Assembly: GCF_000235405.2 (NCBI RefSeq)
Contig: NC_017095.1
Location: 769,501-833,500, forward strand
Direction: 5' to 3'
Length of the DNA stretch: 64,000 nt
Origin: Fervidobacterium pennivorans DSM 9078
Lineage (GTDB): Bacteria > Thermotogota > Thermotogae > Thermotogales > Fervidobacteriaceae
Numbering within the stretch: position 1 is the stretch's first letter; the number at the start of each line of letters is the position of its first letter. The notes below the pieces were generated by a model that did not search any database, was not told where the DNA came from, and saw only the letters and a list, made by a program, of their open reading frames with translations. Position numbers and translations under genes: made by a program. Below, piece after piece: positions 25,076 through 33,615 of the stretch.

Positions 25076-26191
25076 TTATTTTGTATCAAATTTTTGGACG
25101 ATCCCGAAATATATCGACGCTACAAAAGCTACGGGTATAGCAAGCCCTAATGATAAAACCACATCGTTGCCGAATACAGAATTATAACCAGTTGCTATGA
25201 AATCCCCCAATGACCATGCAAACCCCATAGCAACAGATGATGCTAAGGCTTTCCTATTCGGTAATATTTTCTGTGCTTGAACAACATTTGCTGACATGAG
25301 CAAAAATCCAAAAAAGTCAAAAAGGACAAAGGAAATGAAAATTGGTAAAACACTTTTACTGGATATTAACCAGCATATCGCTAACCCCATACCTATAAAT
25401 GCTGCTAAATCTTGTTTCTTCGCACCTATTTTCTCCATTAAAATAACTCCGAGGTAGTTTGCAAAGACGCCTGCAATCATTCCACTTGTTATTAACAAAC
25501 CTGAGAGAGAAATCGAATAAGAGCGTATTTTTGTGACGTATATAGGTGTATAAGCGTGGACAACAGACATGAGAAAACTTCGAACCGTGACAACTAATAG
25601 TATGGGCAATAGTTTTGCAACCTCTCTTAAGTCGAATTTTGAGTTGTGCACAGTCCTGTTTGGAATATTAAGTCTGAGTAAGAAACTGGCTAAAATAAAT
25701 GCCGGTAGTGATACAACCCAAAGTGATTCTATCGGAAAATGTGATACATAAAGGGATATAAAAACAGGTCCGAGTGCAGCACCAATTGTTCCTGCAATAG
25801 AGAAGAATGCAACACTCCGACCACCAACCTCGCCAGCCATAGAAGCACCTAAAGGATGAAAGGCAGAGTTTGCAATTCTAACAACAAAAACCGCGGATAT
25901 GAACATCCAAAAGTTTGTGGAAATACCTATCAGTGATACACCTATCGCTTCCAAAACATACATTGTAAAGAGCAAACTCTTGGTGTATTTGACTCTGTCA
26001 AAAAAGAATCCAAAGAATATCTGCAAAAGGCTAGCTATCGCTGATGATAATGCCAAAAAAGAGGTAAGTATGCGAATTTCTATTGGAAATTTCTGGATAA
26101 TGAACGGTCCCAAGGGATTGAAGAAAGAAACGTAAAAGTCTAAAAAGAAGTGTGAAAATATTGAAAGTAGCGACATTAAATTAAACCCCAT
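25076..26191 (-). CDS. MFS transporter, fosmidomycin-resistance-like
   Basis: About 371 residues with roughly 12 hydrophobic segments. The first half contains the MFS loop signature FFGFFFDRVKYTKSLL and a helix-5 motif (HPLGASMAGEVGG, AGTIGAALGPVF) seen in the Fsr group of drug exporters. A second similar half follows (LLITSGMIAGVFANYLGVIL, SSVAMGFAWSLGDF). Substrate unknown. Start uncertain: the frame opens at 26239, but AAAGGAG lies within that stretch about 12 nt before the ATG at 26191. It is divergent from the valS operon, with which it shares the intergenic region. Confidence 0.8.
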   Translation of the reverse strand: MGFNLMSLLSIFSHFFLDFYVSFFNPLGPFIIQKFPIEIRILTSFLALSSAIASLLQIFFGFFFDRVKYTKSLLFTMYVLEAIGVSLIGISTNFWMFISAVFVVRIANSAFHPLGASMAGEVGGRSVAFFSIAGTIGAALGPVFISLYVSHFPIESLWVVSLPAFILASFLLRLNIPNRTVHNSKFDLREVAKLLPILLVVTVRSFLMSVVHAYTPIYVTKIRSYSISLSGLLITSGMIAGVFANYLGVILMEKIGAKKQDLAAFIGMGLAICWLISSKSVLPIFISFVLFDFFGFLLMSANVVQAQKILPNRKALASSVAMGFAWSLGDFIATGYNSVFGNDVVLSLGLAIPVAFVASIYFGIVQKFDTK

Positions 26192-26358
26192 AAAATTTTT
26201 ACACTCCTTTCTAGGTTCTTGTTTATCACTTTTAGTCATTTAAAAGTTTGTCATGCGAACAATTTAAATTTCGTTACTTATTCTATCACACATGCCATAT
26301 TCTCACAATATGACAAATGTGGTAAAATAATTTAAACAGGAAAGTGGGAGGTATTCGG

Positions 26359-26790
26359 ATGAAGGGTATTCACAAGTTATTAACAGGCGAATGGGTTGAT
26401 CCAATTACGAGACTTCCAAATCAGGAGTTCGTAAAAAACGTATTTGAAGAACTTAGGCAAAGCAATGAAAAATTTTATGTTTTGCACATCACACTGAAAT
26501 TTCAAGCTAGCACCGAAGATTTAAGAAATTTTGTGCTCTCTAGAGTTTCTTCTGTTATAAAACACAGTGTGAGGATACCCAAGGATTTTGTTTGCAAACT
26601 TGAAGGGAACGATTTTTGTATAGTTCTCCACGGGGTAGGAGAAAATGAGGTCATGAAGATTTCTAATAGAATAAAGGATTCTTTGCACTACCTTCTGTTA
26701 ACCTACGGTTCAGAGAGAATACAGATAGATTGTGACATAGAAATAAGTGCTATCGGAGGTGTCAAGGATGGAGATAGGAACGCGATATGA
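26359..26790 (+). CDS. Small degenerate GGDEF-like protein
   Basis: A 143-residue protein with the outline of a single GGDEF domain: DPITRLPNQEF matches the 'DPLTGLPNR' entry motif, a central helical and strand region follows, and KLEGNDFCIVL takes the place of 'RxGGDEFxxl'. The signature is EGNDF, so the Gly needed for GTP binding is lost, and catalytic diguanylate cyclase activity is unlikely. It may bind a nucleotide or act as a regulatory partner. ATG at 26359 is 7 nt after GGGAGG. It overlaps valS by 23 nt, an unusual coupling of a signalling-type domain with a tRNA synthetase gene. Confidence 0.65.
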   Translation: MKGIHKLLTGEWVDPITRLPNQEFVKNVFEELRQSNEKFYVLHITLKFQASTEDLRNFVLSRVSSVIKHSVRIPKDFVCKLEGNDFCIVLHGVGENEVMKISNRIKDSLHYLLLTYGSERIQIDCDIEISAIGGVKDGDRNAI

Positions 26791-29371
26791 CCCAACAAAT
26801 ATTGAGATGAAGTGGTACAAAAAGTGGCTTGAAAAAGGTTATTTTACGCCAAAGGGGAGTGGTCCAAAGTACTCAATTGTTATTCCACCGCCAAATATCA
26901 CGGGCAGAATTCACATGGGACATGCCCTTAATATCACTATTCAAGATATTTTAAGTCGTTACAAGCGCATGCAAGGTTTCGACGTACTATGGCTTCCTGG
27001 TGAAGACCACGCAGGTATTGCAACGCAAACAGCTGTTGAGAAATACATTGCTACTCAGGGCAAAAGTAGGAGAGACTTTACTCGAGAAGAGTTCTTAAGG
27101 ATTGTATGGGATTGGGCAAATAAATACAGAGAAGAGATAAAAAAGCAAATAATGTCAATTGGTGCGTCCGTTGACTGGACTCGTGAACGTTTCACGCTAG
27201 ATGAAGGTTTGTCCAAGGCAGTCAGAAAGGTTTTTGTAGAGTTATATAAGAAGGGTTTAATCTATAAAGGTAAGTACATAGTTAATTGGTGTCACAGATG
27301 TGGAACAGTGCTTTCAGATGAGGAAGTGGAATATCACGAGGAAGAGGGAGCTCTTTACTATATCAAATATCCAATCAAAGGCGAAGAGGATTATTTGGTG
27401 ATAGCTACCACAAGACCTGAAACTATGCTTGGTGATACCGCTGTTGCAGTTCATCCGTCAGATGAGAGATACAAAAATTACGTAGGAAAGACTGCGATAT
27501 TGCCGTTAGTTGGAAGAGAGTTACCAATCATAGCCGATAATTACGTTGACCCATCGTTTGGGACTGGTGCACTGAAGGTAACACCAGCGCACGATCCAAA
27601 CGACTATCTCATAGGTCAAAGGCATAACTTGCCGTTTGTTGATATATTCGACGAAAATATTGTTATCAACGAAAATGGTGGTAAATTCAAGGGATTAACC
27701 GCATCTGAAGCAAGGAAGGCGGTCATTGCTGAGTTGGAAGCACAGGGATACCTTGTAAAAATTGAAAAGATTAAACACTCAGTCGGACACTGTTACAGAT
27801 GTGACACTGTTGTAGAACCAAGGTTGATGGACCAATGGTTTGTGAGTATGAAACCACTGGCAAAGAGAGCGATAGAAGCTGTTGAAAATGACGAAGTCAG
27901 ATTCATTCCTGAAAGATGGAAGAAAGTTTATCTAAATTGGATGTATGAAATCAGAGATTGGTGTATAAGCAGGCAACTTTGGTGGGGACACAGGATTCCT
28001 GTCTGGCAATGTCAAGATTGTGGACATTACAACGTTTCAGAAGATGAACCGAAGGTTTGTGAAAAATGTGGTAGCGCAAATCTAAGACAAGACGAAGATG
28101 TACTTGACACGTGGTTCAGCTCAGCACTTTGGCCATTTAGTACAATGGGCTGGCCTGAGGAGACAGAAGACTTGAAACGATACTATCCAACCGATGTTTT
28201 AGTCACAGGTTTTGACATTATCTTCTTCTGGGTTGCAAGAATGATAATGATGGGCTATGAATTCATGAAGGAAAAACCGTTCAGTGAAGTGTATATACAC
28301 CAACTTGTAAGAGATAAATACGGTAGAAAGATGAGCAAGTCTCTTGGAAACGGAATCGATCCGCTCGAAGTTATTGATGAATATGGTGCCGATCCTATGA
28401 GGTTTACACTTGCTATCCTTGCCGCACAAGGAAGGGACCTAAAACTTGATGTACGATTCTTTGATACATACAAGAAATTTGCTAATAAGATATGGAACGC
28501 CTCTCGATTCGTATTCATGAACCTTGATGACTTTGAAAAGATGGAAATTCAGAAAGAGCACCTGAAATTGTCAGATAAATGGATTCTCTCGAGGCTACAG
28601 AAAACGATTAAAAAAGTGACAGAGGCACTTGATAACTATGATTTCAATATAGCGGCGGGAGAAATTTATAACTTCTTCTGGGATGAACTCTGCGACTGGT
28701 ATATCGAGGCTGTAAAGAATAGGCTTAAATCTGAGGACAAGAAAATTGTACAAAACGTGCTTGTTTACGTACTCGATATGAGCTTAAGACTGTTGCATCC
28801 ATTTATGCCGTTCTTGACGGAGGAATTGTGGACAAAACTTCCAACTGCTGGTGAATCAATAGTTGTTGCTCCCTGGCCAAAGGTAGCAGAGGAATATGTT
28901 GACGAAACTGCCGAGAAGAGATTCGAAGAAATAATGGCTCTCATTAGAGGCGTCAGAAATGTTAGAGCCGAAGTAAATGTTCCGCAATCAACAAAAGTAG
29001 ATCTCTTTATCAAAGGAATGCTAAATGAAGAAGAGCAAGAATATATAAGATTCCTTGGCAATGTTTCAAACATTCAGTTTACAGAATCAAGGCCAAAGCT
29101 TTGTGCAACAGCTTACGTGTCATTAAACTTAGAAGCTTACGTTTCTCTTGGAGAACTTATCGATGTGAATGCGGAAGTTCAAAGGCTCAAGAAAAAGGTT
29201 GAAAAACTAAAGGCAGATTTAGAAAAATTTGCAAAGAAACTGGAAGATGAAAACTTCCTTAAGAATGCTCCTGAGGATATCGTCGAAGAAACAAAAGAAA
29301 AGCAAAGGACATTCTTAGAACAGATAAATAGAATTGAATTGATAATTTCCGACTTGGAGGCTCAGGGATGA
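26768..29371 (+). CDS. valS: Valine--tRNA ligase
   Basis: An 867-residue class I synthetase that charges tRNA-Val. It has the HIGH motif in PPPNITGRIHMGHAL, the class-I 'WCISRQLWWGHRIPVW' block, the KMSKS loop as KMSKSLGNGIDPLEVI, an editing (CP1) domain with TTRPETMLGDTAVAVHP, and zinc-type cysteine pairs (CHRCG; CQDCG...CEKCG). The C-terminal ~65 residues form the ValS coiled-coil arm (VQRLKKKVEKLKADLEKFAK). The true ATG at 26768 follows GGAGGTG inside the preceding gene; the frame upstream to 26747 is not needed. folC follows with an ATGA overlap. Confidence 0.97.
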   Translation: MEIGTRYDPTNIEMKWYKKWLEKGYFTPKGSGPKYSIVIPPPNITGRIHMGHALNITIQDILSRYKRMQGFDVLWLPGEDHAGIATQTAVEKYIATQGKSRRDFTREEFLRIVWDWANKYREEIKKQIMSIGASVDWTRERFTLDEGLSKAVRKVFVELYKKGLIYKGKYIVNWCHRCGTVLSDEEVEYHEEEGALYYIKYPIKGEEDYLVIATTRPETMLGDTAVAVHPSDERYKNYVGKTAILPLVGRELPIIADNYVDPSFGTGALKVTPAHDPNDYLIGQRHNLPFVDIFDENIVINENGGKFKGLTASEARKAVIAELEAQGYLVKIEKIKHSVGHCYRCDTVVEPRLMDQWFVSMKPLAKRAIEAVENDEVRFIPERWKKVYLNWMYEIRDWCISRQLWWGHRIPVWQCQDCGHYNVSEDEPKVCEKCGSANLRQDEDVLDTWFSSALWPFSTMGWPEETEDLKRYYPTDVLVTGFDIIFFWVARMIMMGYEFMKEKPFSEVYIHQLVRDKYGRKMSKSLGNGIDPLEVIDEYGADPMRFTLAILAAQGRDLKLDVRFFDTYKKFANKIWNASRFVFMNLDDFEKMEIQKEHLKLSDKWILSRLQKTIKKVTEALDNYDFNIAAGEIYNFFWDELCDWYIEAVKNRLKSEDKKIVQNVLVYVLDMSLRLLHPFMPFLTEELWTKLPTAGESIVVAPWPKVAEEYVDETAEKRFEEIMALIRGVRNVRAEVNVPQSTKVDLFIKGMLNEEEQEYIRFLGNVSNIQFTESRPKLCATAYVSLNLEAYVSLGELIDVNAEVQRLKKKVEKLKADLEKFAKKLEDENFLKNAPEDIVEETKEKQRTFLEQINRIELIISDLEAQG

Positions 29372-30678
29372 TTTCCGCAACATTTTTAGACACTCTAAAA
29401 TATCTATACTTCACACGCCCTTACAACACAATGAAGCTTGGTTTGTTCAGAATAGAAAATCTCCTCTCCAGAATGGGTAACCCCCATTCTGGAGTTAAAT
29501 ATTTCCATGTGACTGGTTCAAATGGAAAAGGGAGTGTTACAACTTTTCTTGAATACTTGACATATCACCATGGGCATAATGTAACGGGATTTTACTCACC
29601 ACACTTATCAACAATCCTGGAGCGGTTCCATTACAACACACAGAATATAAGTCAAGAAGAATTTGTGGAAGCAGCATTTGAGGTCAAAAAACATGCGGAA
29701 GAGATGGATAAACTTGGTGAAGAATTCTCTCCGAGTTTCTTTGAGTATATGACTGCGATGTATTTTTACATAACGAAAAAAAAGAACGCAGAATACGGAA
29801 GTGTTGAAGTTGGATTGGGAGGAAGGTTTGATTCAACGAACGTTATAATACCAGAAATTTCCGTAATTTGCACCGTCTCTTTAGAACATACGAACGTTCT
29901 CGGTAATACTGTTGAGCAAATTGCCTTTGAAAAAGCCGGAATCATAAAAGAAAAGAAGCCTGTCGTCGTTGGTTTAATGGCAGATTCGGCATTAGAAGTA
30001 ATAAGGCAAATTGCCAAACAGAAAAATTCTAAAGTATACGAATACGGGAAAGATTTCTATGTGGAACCTGTTCAGTTTTCGTTTAACGAAAATGTCTATG
30101 ATTACTACGGTGATACAACCATCAAAGGTATAAAAGTTCGGTTGAATGGAAAGCACCAGCTATACAACGTTGGACTGGCATTAAAAGCTTTTGAAGTTAC
30201 GCACAGAATTAATGAAAAAGCTGTAAAAAAAGCATTTGAAGAAGCATTTATACCCGGCAGATTTGAAATGGTGAACGGAGTAGTATTAGATGGTTCGCAT
30301 AATCCACAAGCGGCCGAAAAATTCGCCGAAAATCTAGATTTATACTTCCCTGGAAAAAGAAGAGCTTCAGTTTTTGGTATAGTAGATGACAAAGATAAAG
30401 AGGGTGTGCTAAAAGTAATTGCTCCGAAATTCGATTTGTTAATAGTGACAAAGCCACCCTCGAAAAGGGCCGAGAAAGTAGCTGAAACTTATGAAATTGC
30501 GAAGAGATATAACTCAAATGTTATTCTTGAACCAGATTATATCAAGGCTGTCAACTTGCTAAAAGAAACAGACGCAGATGTTAAATTTGTGACTGGTTCA
30601 TTTTATCTGGTTGGGTATGTTCGTGATTATCTACTGAATGGAAAGATAAGCGAAGAACTAACGATAGGAGGTGCTTAA
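29368..30678 (+). CDS. folC: Folylpolyglutamate synthase / dihydrofolate synthase
   Basis: A 436-residue Mur-ligase-family enzyme adding glutamate to (dihydro)pteroate or folates with ATP. The P-loop is VTGSNGKGSVTTFLE (about residues 49-63), followed by GFYSPHLSTILERF (the substrate loop), VEVGLGGRFDSTN, SLEHTNVLGNTVEQIAFEKA and the C-terminal domain with LDGSHNPQAAEKFAEN. These are canonical. The start codon overlaps the valS stop (ATGA), and the stop directly adjoins the rsfS GTG. Whether it performs both reactions cannot be told from the sequence. Confidence 0.93.
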   Translation: MISATFLDTLKYLYFTRPYNTMKLGLFRIENLLSRMGNPHSGVKYFHVTGSNGKGSVTTFLEYLTYHHGHNVTGFYSPHLSTILERFHYNTQNISQEEFVEAAFEVKKHAEEMDKLGEEFSPSFFEYMTAMYFYITKKKNAEYGSVEVGLGGRFDSTNVIIPEISVICTVSLEHTNVLGNTVEQIAFEKAGIIKEKKPVVVGLMADSALEVIRQIAKQKNSKVYEYGKDFYVEPVQFSFNENVYDYYGDTTIKGIKVRLNGKHQLYNVGLALKAFEVTHRINEKAVKKAFEEAFIPGRFEMVNGVVLDGSHNPQAAEKFAENLDLYFPGKRRASVFGIVDDKDKEGVLKVIAPKFDLLIVTKPPSKRAEKVAETYEIAKRYNSNVILEPDYIKAVNLLKETDADVKFVTGSFYLVGYVRDYLLNGKISEELTIGGA

Positions 30679-31035
30679 GTGTTGGTGAGCCAAGAAAAAA
30701 GTGAAATTAGCTTAATCAAAGATCTACTTGTGTTACTCGAAAAGAAAGAAGCAATTGAACCCGTTGTGCTTAACATGAGTAAAACAAGACTCTTAACCGA
30801 TTATTTTGTTATTTGCACGGCGAACAGTAATATACATATGAAAAGCCTTAGAGATGAGGTTGTTGAGTTCTTCAATGAAAAAGGTAAAGAAATTATCTAT
30901 TACGACCGAGGAGAAGGTTACGATTGGATTCTTATTGATGCCGGCGATATCGTGGTCCACATATTCACCAAAAGTGCACGAGAGTTCTACGACCTAGAGC
31001 ATCTATGGATTGATGCAGAAAGGGTTGTTTTTTAA
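30679..31035 (+). CDS. rsfS: Ribosomal silencing factor RsfS
   Basis: A 118-residue protein of the RsfS/Iojap (DUF143) family, which binds ribosomal protein L14 and blocks subunit joining under starvation. Recognisable elements are VVLNMSKTRLLTDYFVICTA, NSNIHMKSLRDEVVEF, the YDRGEGYDWILIDAGDIVVH block and the FYDLEHLW ending. The GTG start is 7 nt after GGAGG at the end of folC; the stop overlaps the mtaD ATG by one base. Confidence 0.93.
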   Translation: MLVSQEKSEISLIKDLLVLLEKKEAIEPVVLNMSKTRLLTDYFVICTANSNIHMKSLRDEVVEFFNEKGKEIIYYDRGEGYDWILIDAGDIVVHIFTKSAREFYDLEHLWIDAERVVF

Positions 31036-32267
31036 TGCTTTTGAAGAATGGTAAAGCTCTTATTGGATTAGAACTTAGAAATTGTGATATCAGAATAGAG
31101 AACGGAATGATAAAAGAAATATCTGAAAACTTGGTTCCATTAGATAATGAAGATGTCATTGACCTAACAGGGAAGATAATTACTCCTGGTTTTGTTAACA
31201 CTCACACCCATGTTGCTATGTCTTTACTCAGAGGATATGCGGAAGACCTTCCGTTCAAAGAGTGGCTCTTTGGTAAAATACTTCCAGCTGAAGAAAGACT
31301 CACGCCCGAAGCCGTTTATTACGGTTCGCTAGTCTCTATGATGGAAATGGCGGCGCATGGTGTTGTTGCCTTTTGCGATATGTATTTCCATGAAGATATG
31401 GTAGCAAAAGCTGTGGCTGATTTTGGTTTGAAGGCATTGCTGACCAGAGGGCTTGTTGACACTGGTGGGGATGACAACGGTAGACTTGAAGAAAATTTGA
31501 AATTATTCAGAAAGTGGAATGAATATGAGGATAGAATCTACATTGGACTTGGTCCACATGCTCCTTACAGCTGTTCTAAAAGTTATCTTTCAAAGATTGT
31601 AGATATCGCAAAAACAGAAGATATTCCAGTAACGATGCATTTTTTTGAAAATGCATGGGAATACGAAATGTATACTCCCAGGGAAATCATGGACATAGGA
31701 TTCCACAAAGTACACTTCATTCCCGTCCATTGCACACAGTTAAAACGTGAAGATATACCTTTGCTTGAAGGCTCATATCCGTCAATAAACACAGTAAGCA
31801 ATATGAAACTTGGAAACGGAATACCACCTGTCACTGAGATGCTCAAGAATGGAATTAAAATTACAATTGGAACAGACGGACCTGCAAGCAATAACTCACA
31901 AAATTTACTTTCCGATTTAAGGATTTCTGTTTTAGCTCAGAAGAGTTATTCACCCGAGAATTTCAAAGTTGAAGAGGCATTCAACGCTATAACAAGGAAC
32001 GGTTATTTAGCGCTCCGTTTAACTGGTGGGACAATCGAAGTGGGGAACCCTGCCGATTTTGCGATTTTCGAAGCCTCACACATCCAGTTACAACCAATCG
32101 ATAACTTTTTGAAGAACCTCATTCACGCTTACACCGATAGGGTTTATGCAACAATGGTAAATGGTAGATTCGTCTATATTAATGGCTCATATCCGACGGT
32201 TGACGTTGAGGAGGTGTTGGAAAAATTTTCGACTTTCTCGAGGATGGTTACAGGTACAGAAAGCTAA
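31035..32267 (+). CDS. mtaD: 5-methylthioadenosine/S-adenosylhomocysteine deaminase
   Basis: A 410-residue zinc amidohydrolase of the MtaD type (Thermotoga TM0936 is the characterised relative), which deaminates SAH and MTA to inosyl products. Landmarks are the metal-binding PGFVNTHTHVAMSLLRGYAE, AAHGVVAFCDMYFHED, GPHAPYSCS, VTMHFFEN, IPVHCTQL, and TIGTDGPASNNSQNLLSDLR with the final metal Asp. N- and C-terminal beta segments form the composite domain (IDLTGKIITPGF; GGTIEVGNPADFAIFE). It belongs to the valS-folC-rsfS run and its 3' end carries the SD and start of the radical SAM gene. Confidence 0.9.
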   Translation: MLLKNGKALIGLELRNCDIRIENGMIKEISENLVPLDNEDVIDLTGKIITPGFVNTHTHVAMSLLRGYAEDLPFKEWLFGKILPAEERLTPEAVYYGSLVSMMEMAAHGVVAFCDMYFHEDMVAKAVADFGLKALLTRGLVDTGGDDNGRLEENLKLFRKWNEYEDRIYIGLGPHAPYSCSKSYLSKIVDIAKTEDIPVTMHFFENAWEYEMYTPREIMDIGFHKVHFIPVHCTQLKREDIPLLEGSYPSINTVSNMKLGNGIPPVTEMLKNGIKITIGTDGPASNNSQNLLSDLRISVLAQKSYSPENFKVEEAFNAITRNGYLALRLTGGTIEVGNPADFAIFEASHIQLQPIDNFLKNLIHAYTDRVYATMVNGRFVYINGSYPTVDVEEVLEKFSTFSRMVTGTES

Positions 32268-33151
32268 GCGTTGAATTAAAAAAGAAGTTTGGGGAAAAGG
32301 TACAAAGATTACCGCTTAACGCAGGTTTCACGTGTCCAAATAGAGAAAATGGAAGACCAGGTTGTTTTTTCTGCGATGAAACGGGTAGTGGTTTTAGCAC
32401 TTTTGCAGGATTAAGTGTTAAAGAACAGTTAGAGAAAATGAAGCAGAAGTACCGAAAAAAAGGTATTAGAAAATTCATTGCGTATTTTCAAAACTATACA
32501 AACACTTACGCCCCCTTAGACGTCTTGAGACAGACCTATACAGAAGCGATAGATGAAGATGTTGTTCAACTTGATATCGCAACAAGACCAGACTGCATAA
32601 ACGAAGAAATTTTAAAGATGGTTGACGAGATAAGGAAAGGTTACGGTATTCAGGTCTCTTTTGATGTAGGTTTGCAAACTGCAAATTATCATACTTTGGT
32701 TAAGATAAACAGAGGACACACGTTGGGAGAATACATTTACGCTGTGAATCTTCTGAAAAAATATGAATTTGAAGTTGTATCGCACGTAATTTTGAATTTG
32801 CCAGGAGATAATACATTAGATGTTGTAGAAAGCGCAAAGATAATTTCCGCACTTGGAGTGGATGGTGTGAAACTTCATTCGTTGTATGTTGTCGAAGGCT
32901 CCATGTTCGGTGAGATGTTTAAAGCAGGAAAATTACAGTTAGGAACTCTTGAAGAATACGTGGAGCGAGCAGTTGCTTTCCTTGAGAATCTATCGCCACG
33001 GATAGTTATTCATAGACTTGTTGCAGACCCACCCTTAACTGGTACACTTTTTGGAAATTGGGGAAGGACAAAAACCGAGATCGTTAACTTGATAGAAAAT
33101 AGATTGATAGAAAAAGATACTTACCAAGGCAAAAGGGCTAAGATAATGTAA
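32225..33151 (+). CDS. Radical SAM protein, YhcC/TIGR01212-like, with apparent ATT start
   Basis: About 308 residues. The cluster motif is CPNRENGRPGCFFC (C-x8-C-x2-C), near residue 41, preceded by the family N-terminus YRYRKLSVELKKKFGEKVQR and followed by QNYTNTYAPLDVL, VVQLDIATRPDCI, VSFDVGLQTANYHTL and VSHVILNLPGD. This is the Elp3-like YhcC branch, of unknown reaction. The usual ATG at 32438 would discard the FeS motif. Upstream in frame there is no ATG, GTG or TTG before a TGA at 32207. The ATT at 32225, 10 nt after GGAGG, is the best start (giving FDFLEDGYRYRK). The 5' end overlaps mtaD by 43 nt. Confidence 0.82.
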   Translation: MFDFLEDGYRYRKLSVELKKKFGEKVQRLPLNAGFTCPNRENGRPGCFFCDETGSGFSTFAGLSVKEQLEKMKQKYRKKGIRKFIAYFQNYTNTYAPLDVLRQTYTEAIDEDVVQLDIATRPDCINEEILKMVDEIRKGYGIQVSFDVGLQTANYHTLVKINRGHTLGEYIYAVNLLKKYEFEVVSHVILNLPGDNTLDVVESAKIISALGVDGVKLHSLYVVEGSMFGEMFKAGKLQLGTLEEYVERAVAFLENLSPRIVIHRLVADPPLTGTLFGNWGRTKTEIVNLIENRLIEKDTYQGKRAKIM

Positions 33152-33154
33152 ATA

Positions 33155-33564
33155 ATCGAGTAGAAGCTGGGTAATTAGGTAATTTGCCCAACGTCCTCTC
33201 TCACACCACCGTACGCACCGTGCGATATATGGTGGTTTCTTAGTTGATTTGCGCTACTGCACACTGGCTTGTGATTCTGGAACTGTCGTTGATGGCATTA
33301 AAACTGCTTGGTTATGCCCGGGTTCCACCTCTCTTTCTCCAACGTAGCCCTTTTCGGTTCTCTGCTTTCCATCACCTTTCGGCTACTGAGCTTTGCTGAT
33401 TTCTGACGGTTCAGCTACTAATTACTGATTAGTTTACCAATAGGTGTATCCGTCCTGGGGTAAGAACGATAGCCTTCATCCCATTTACTTGCCACATTTA
33501 CGTTCCCACTACCAAGCCCATAGCAAAACTTTTACCGCCAAGCTGTCGCTCATGCCGGGCACAC
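33155..33564 (-). ncRNA. ORF-less group IIC intron (self-splicing ribozyme or remnant)
   Basis: The minus strand begins GTGTGCCCGGCATG, the 5' end typical of group IIC introns such as the Oceanobacillus iheyensis ribozyme. It contains a GATGAAGG...TTCTTACCCC block, and has a domain V-like hairpin (CACCATATATCGCAC / GTGCGTACGGTGGTG) followed by TGAGAGG. A domain VI stem (GGGCAAATTACCTAATTACCC) and CTACTCGAT close it at the 3' end. Length is 410 nt with no reverse-transcriptase frame; a short ATGGAAAGCAGAGAACCGAA stretch could be a leftover of one. The 5' boundary abuts the T-tract of the solute-binding-protein terminator, the classical IIC target. Domain I looks shorter than in the O. iheyensis intron, so activity is uncertain. 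Confidence 0.75.
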
Positions 33565-33600
33565 AAAAAGAAAGGGTCGCCTTGCAAGGCGACCCTTTTA
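33565..33600 (-). terminator. Terminator of the solute-binding-protein gene, intron target
   Basis: An 11-bp perfect stem GGGTCGCCTTG/CAAGGCGACCC (33574-33595) extended by A/T pairs is followed on the minus strand by TTTCTTTTT. The group IIC intron begins at the next base. Confidence 0.9.
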
Positions 33601-33615
33601 AACTAATGAAAACTA

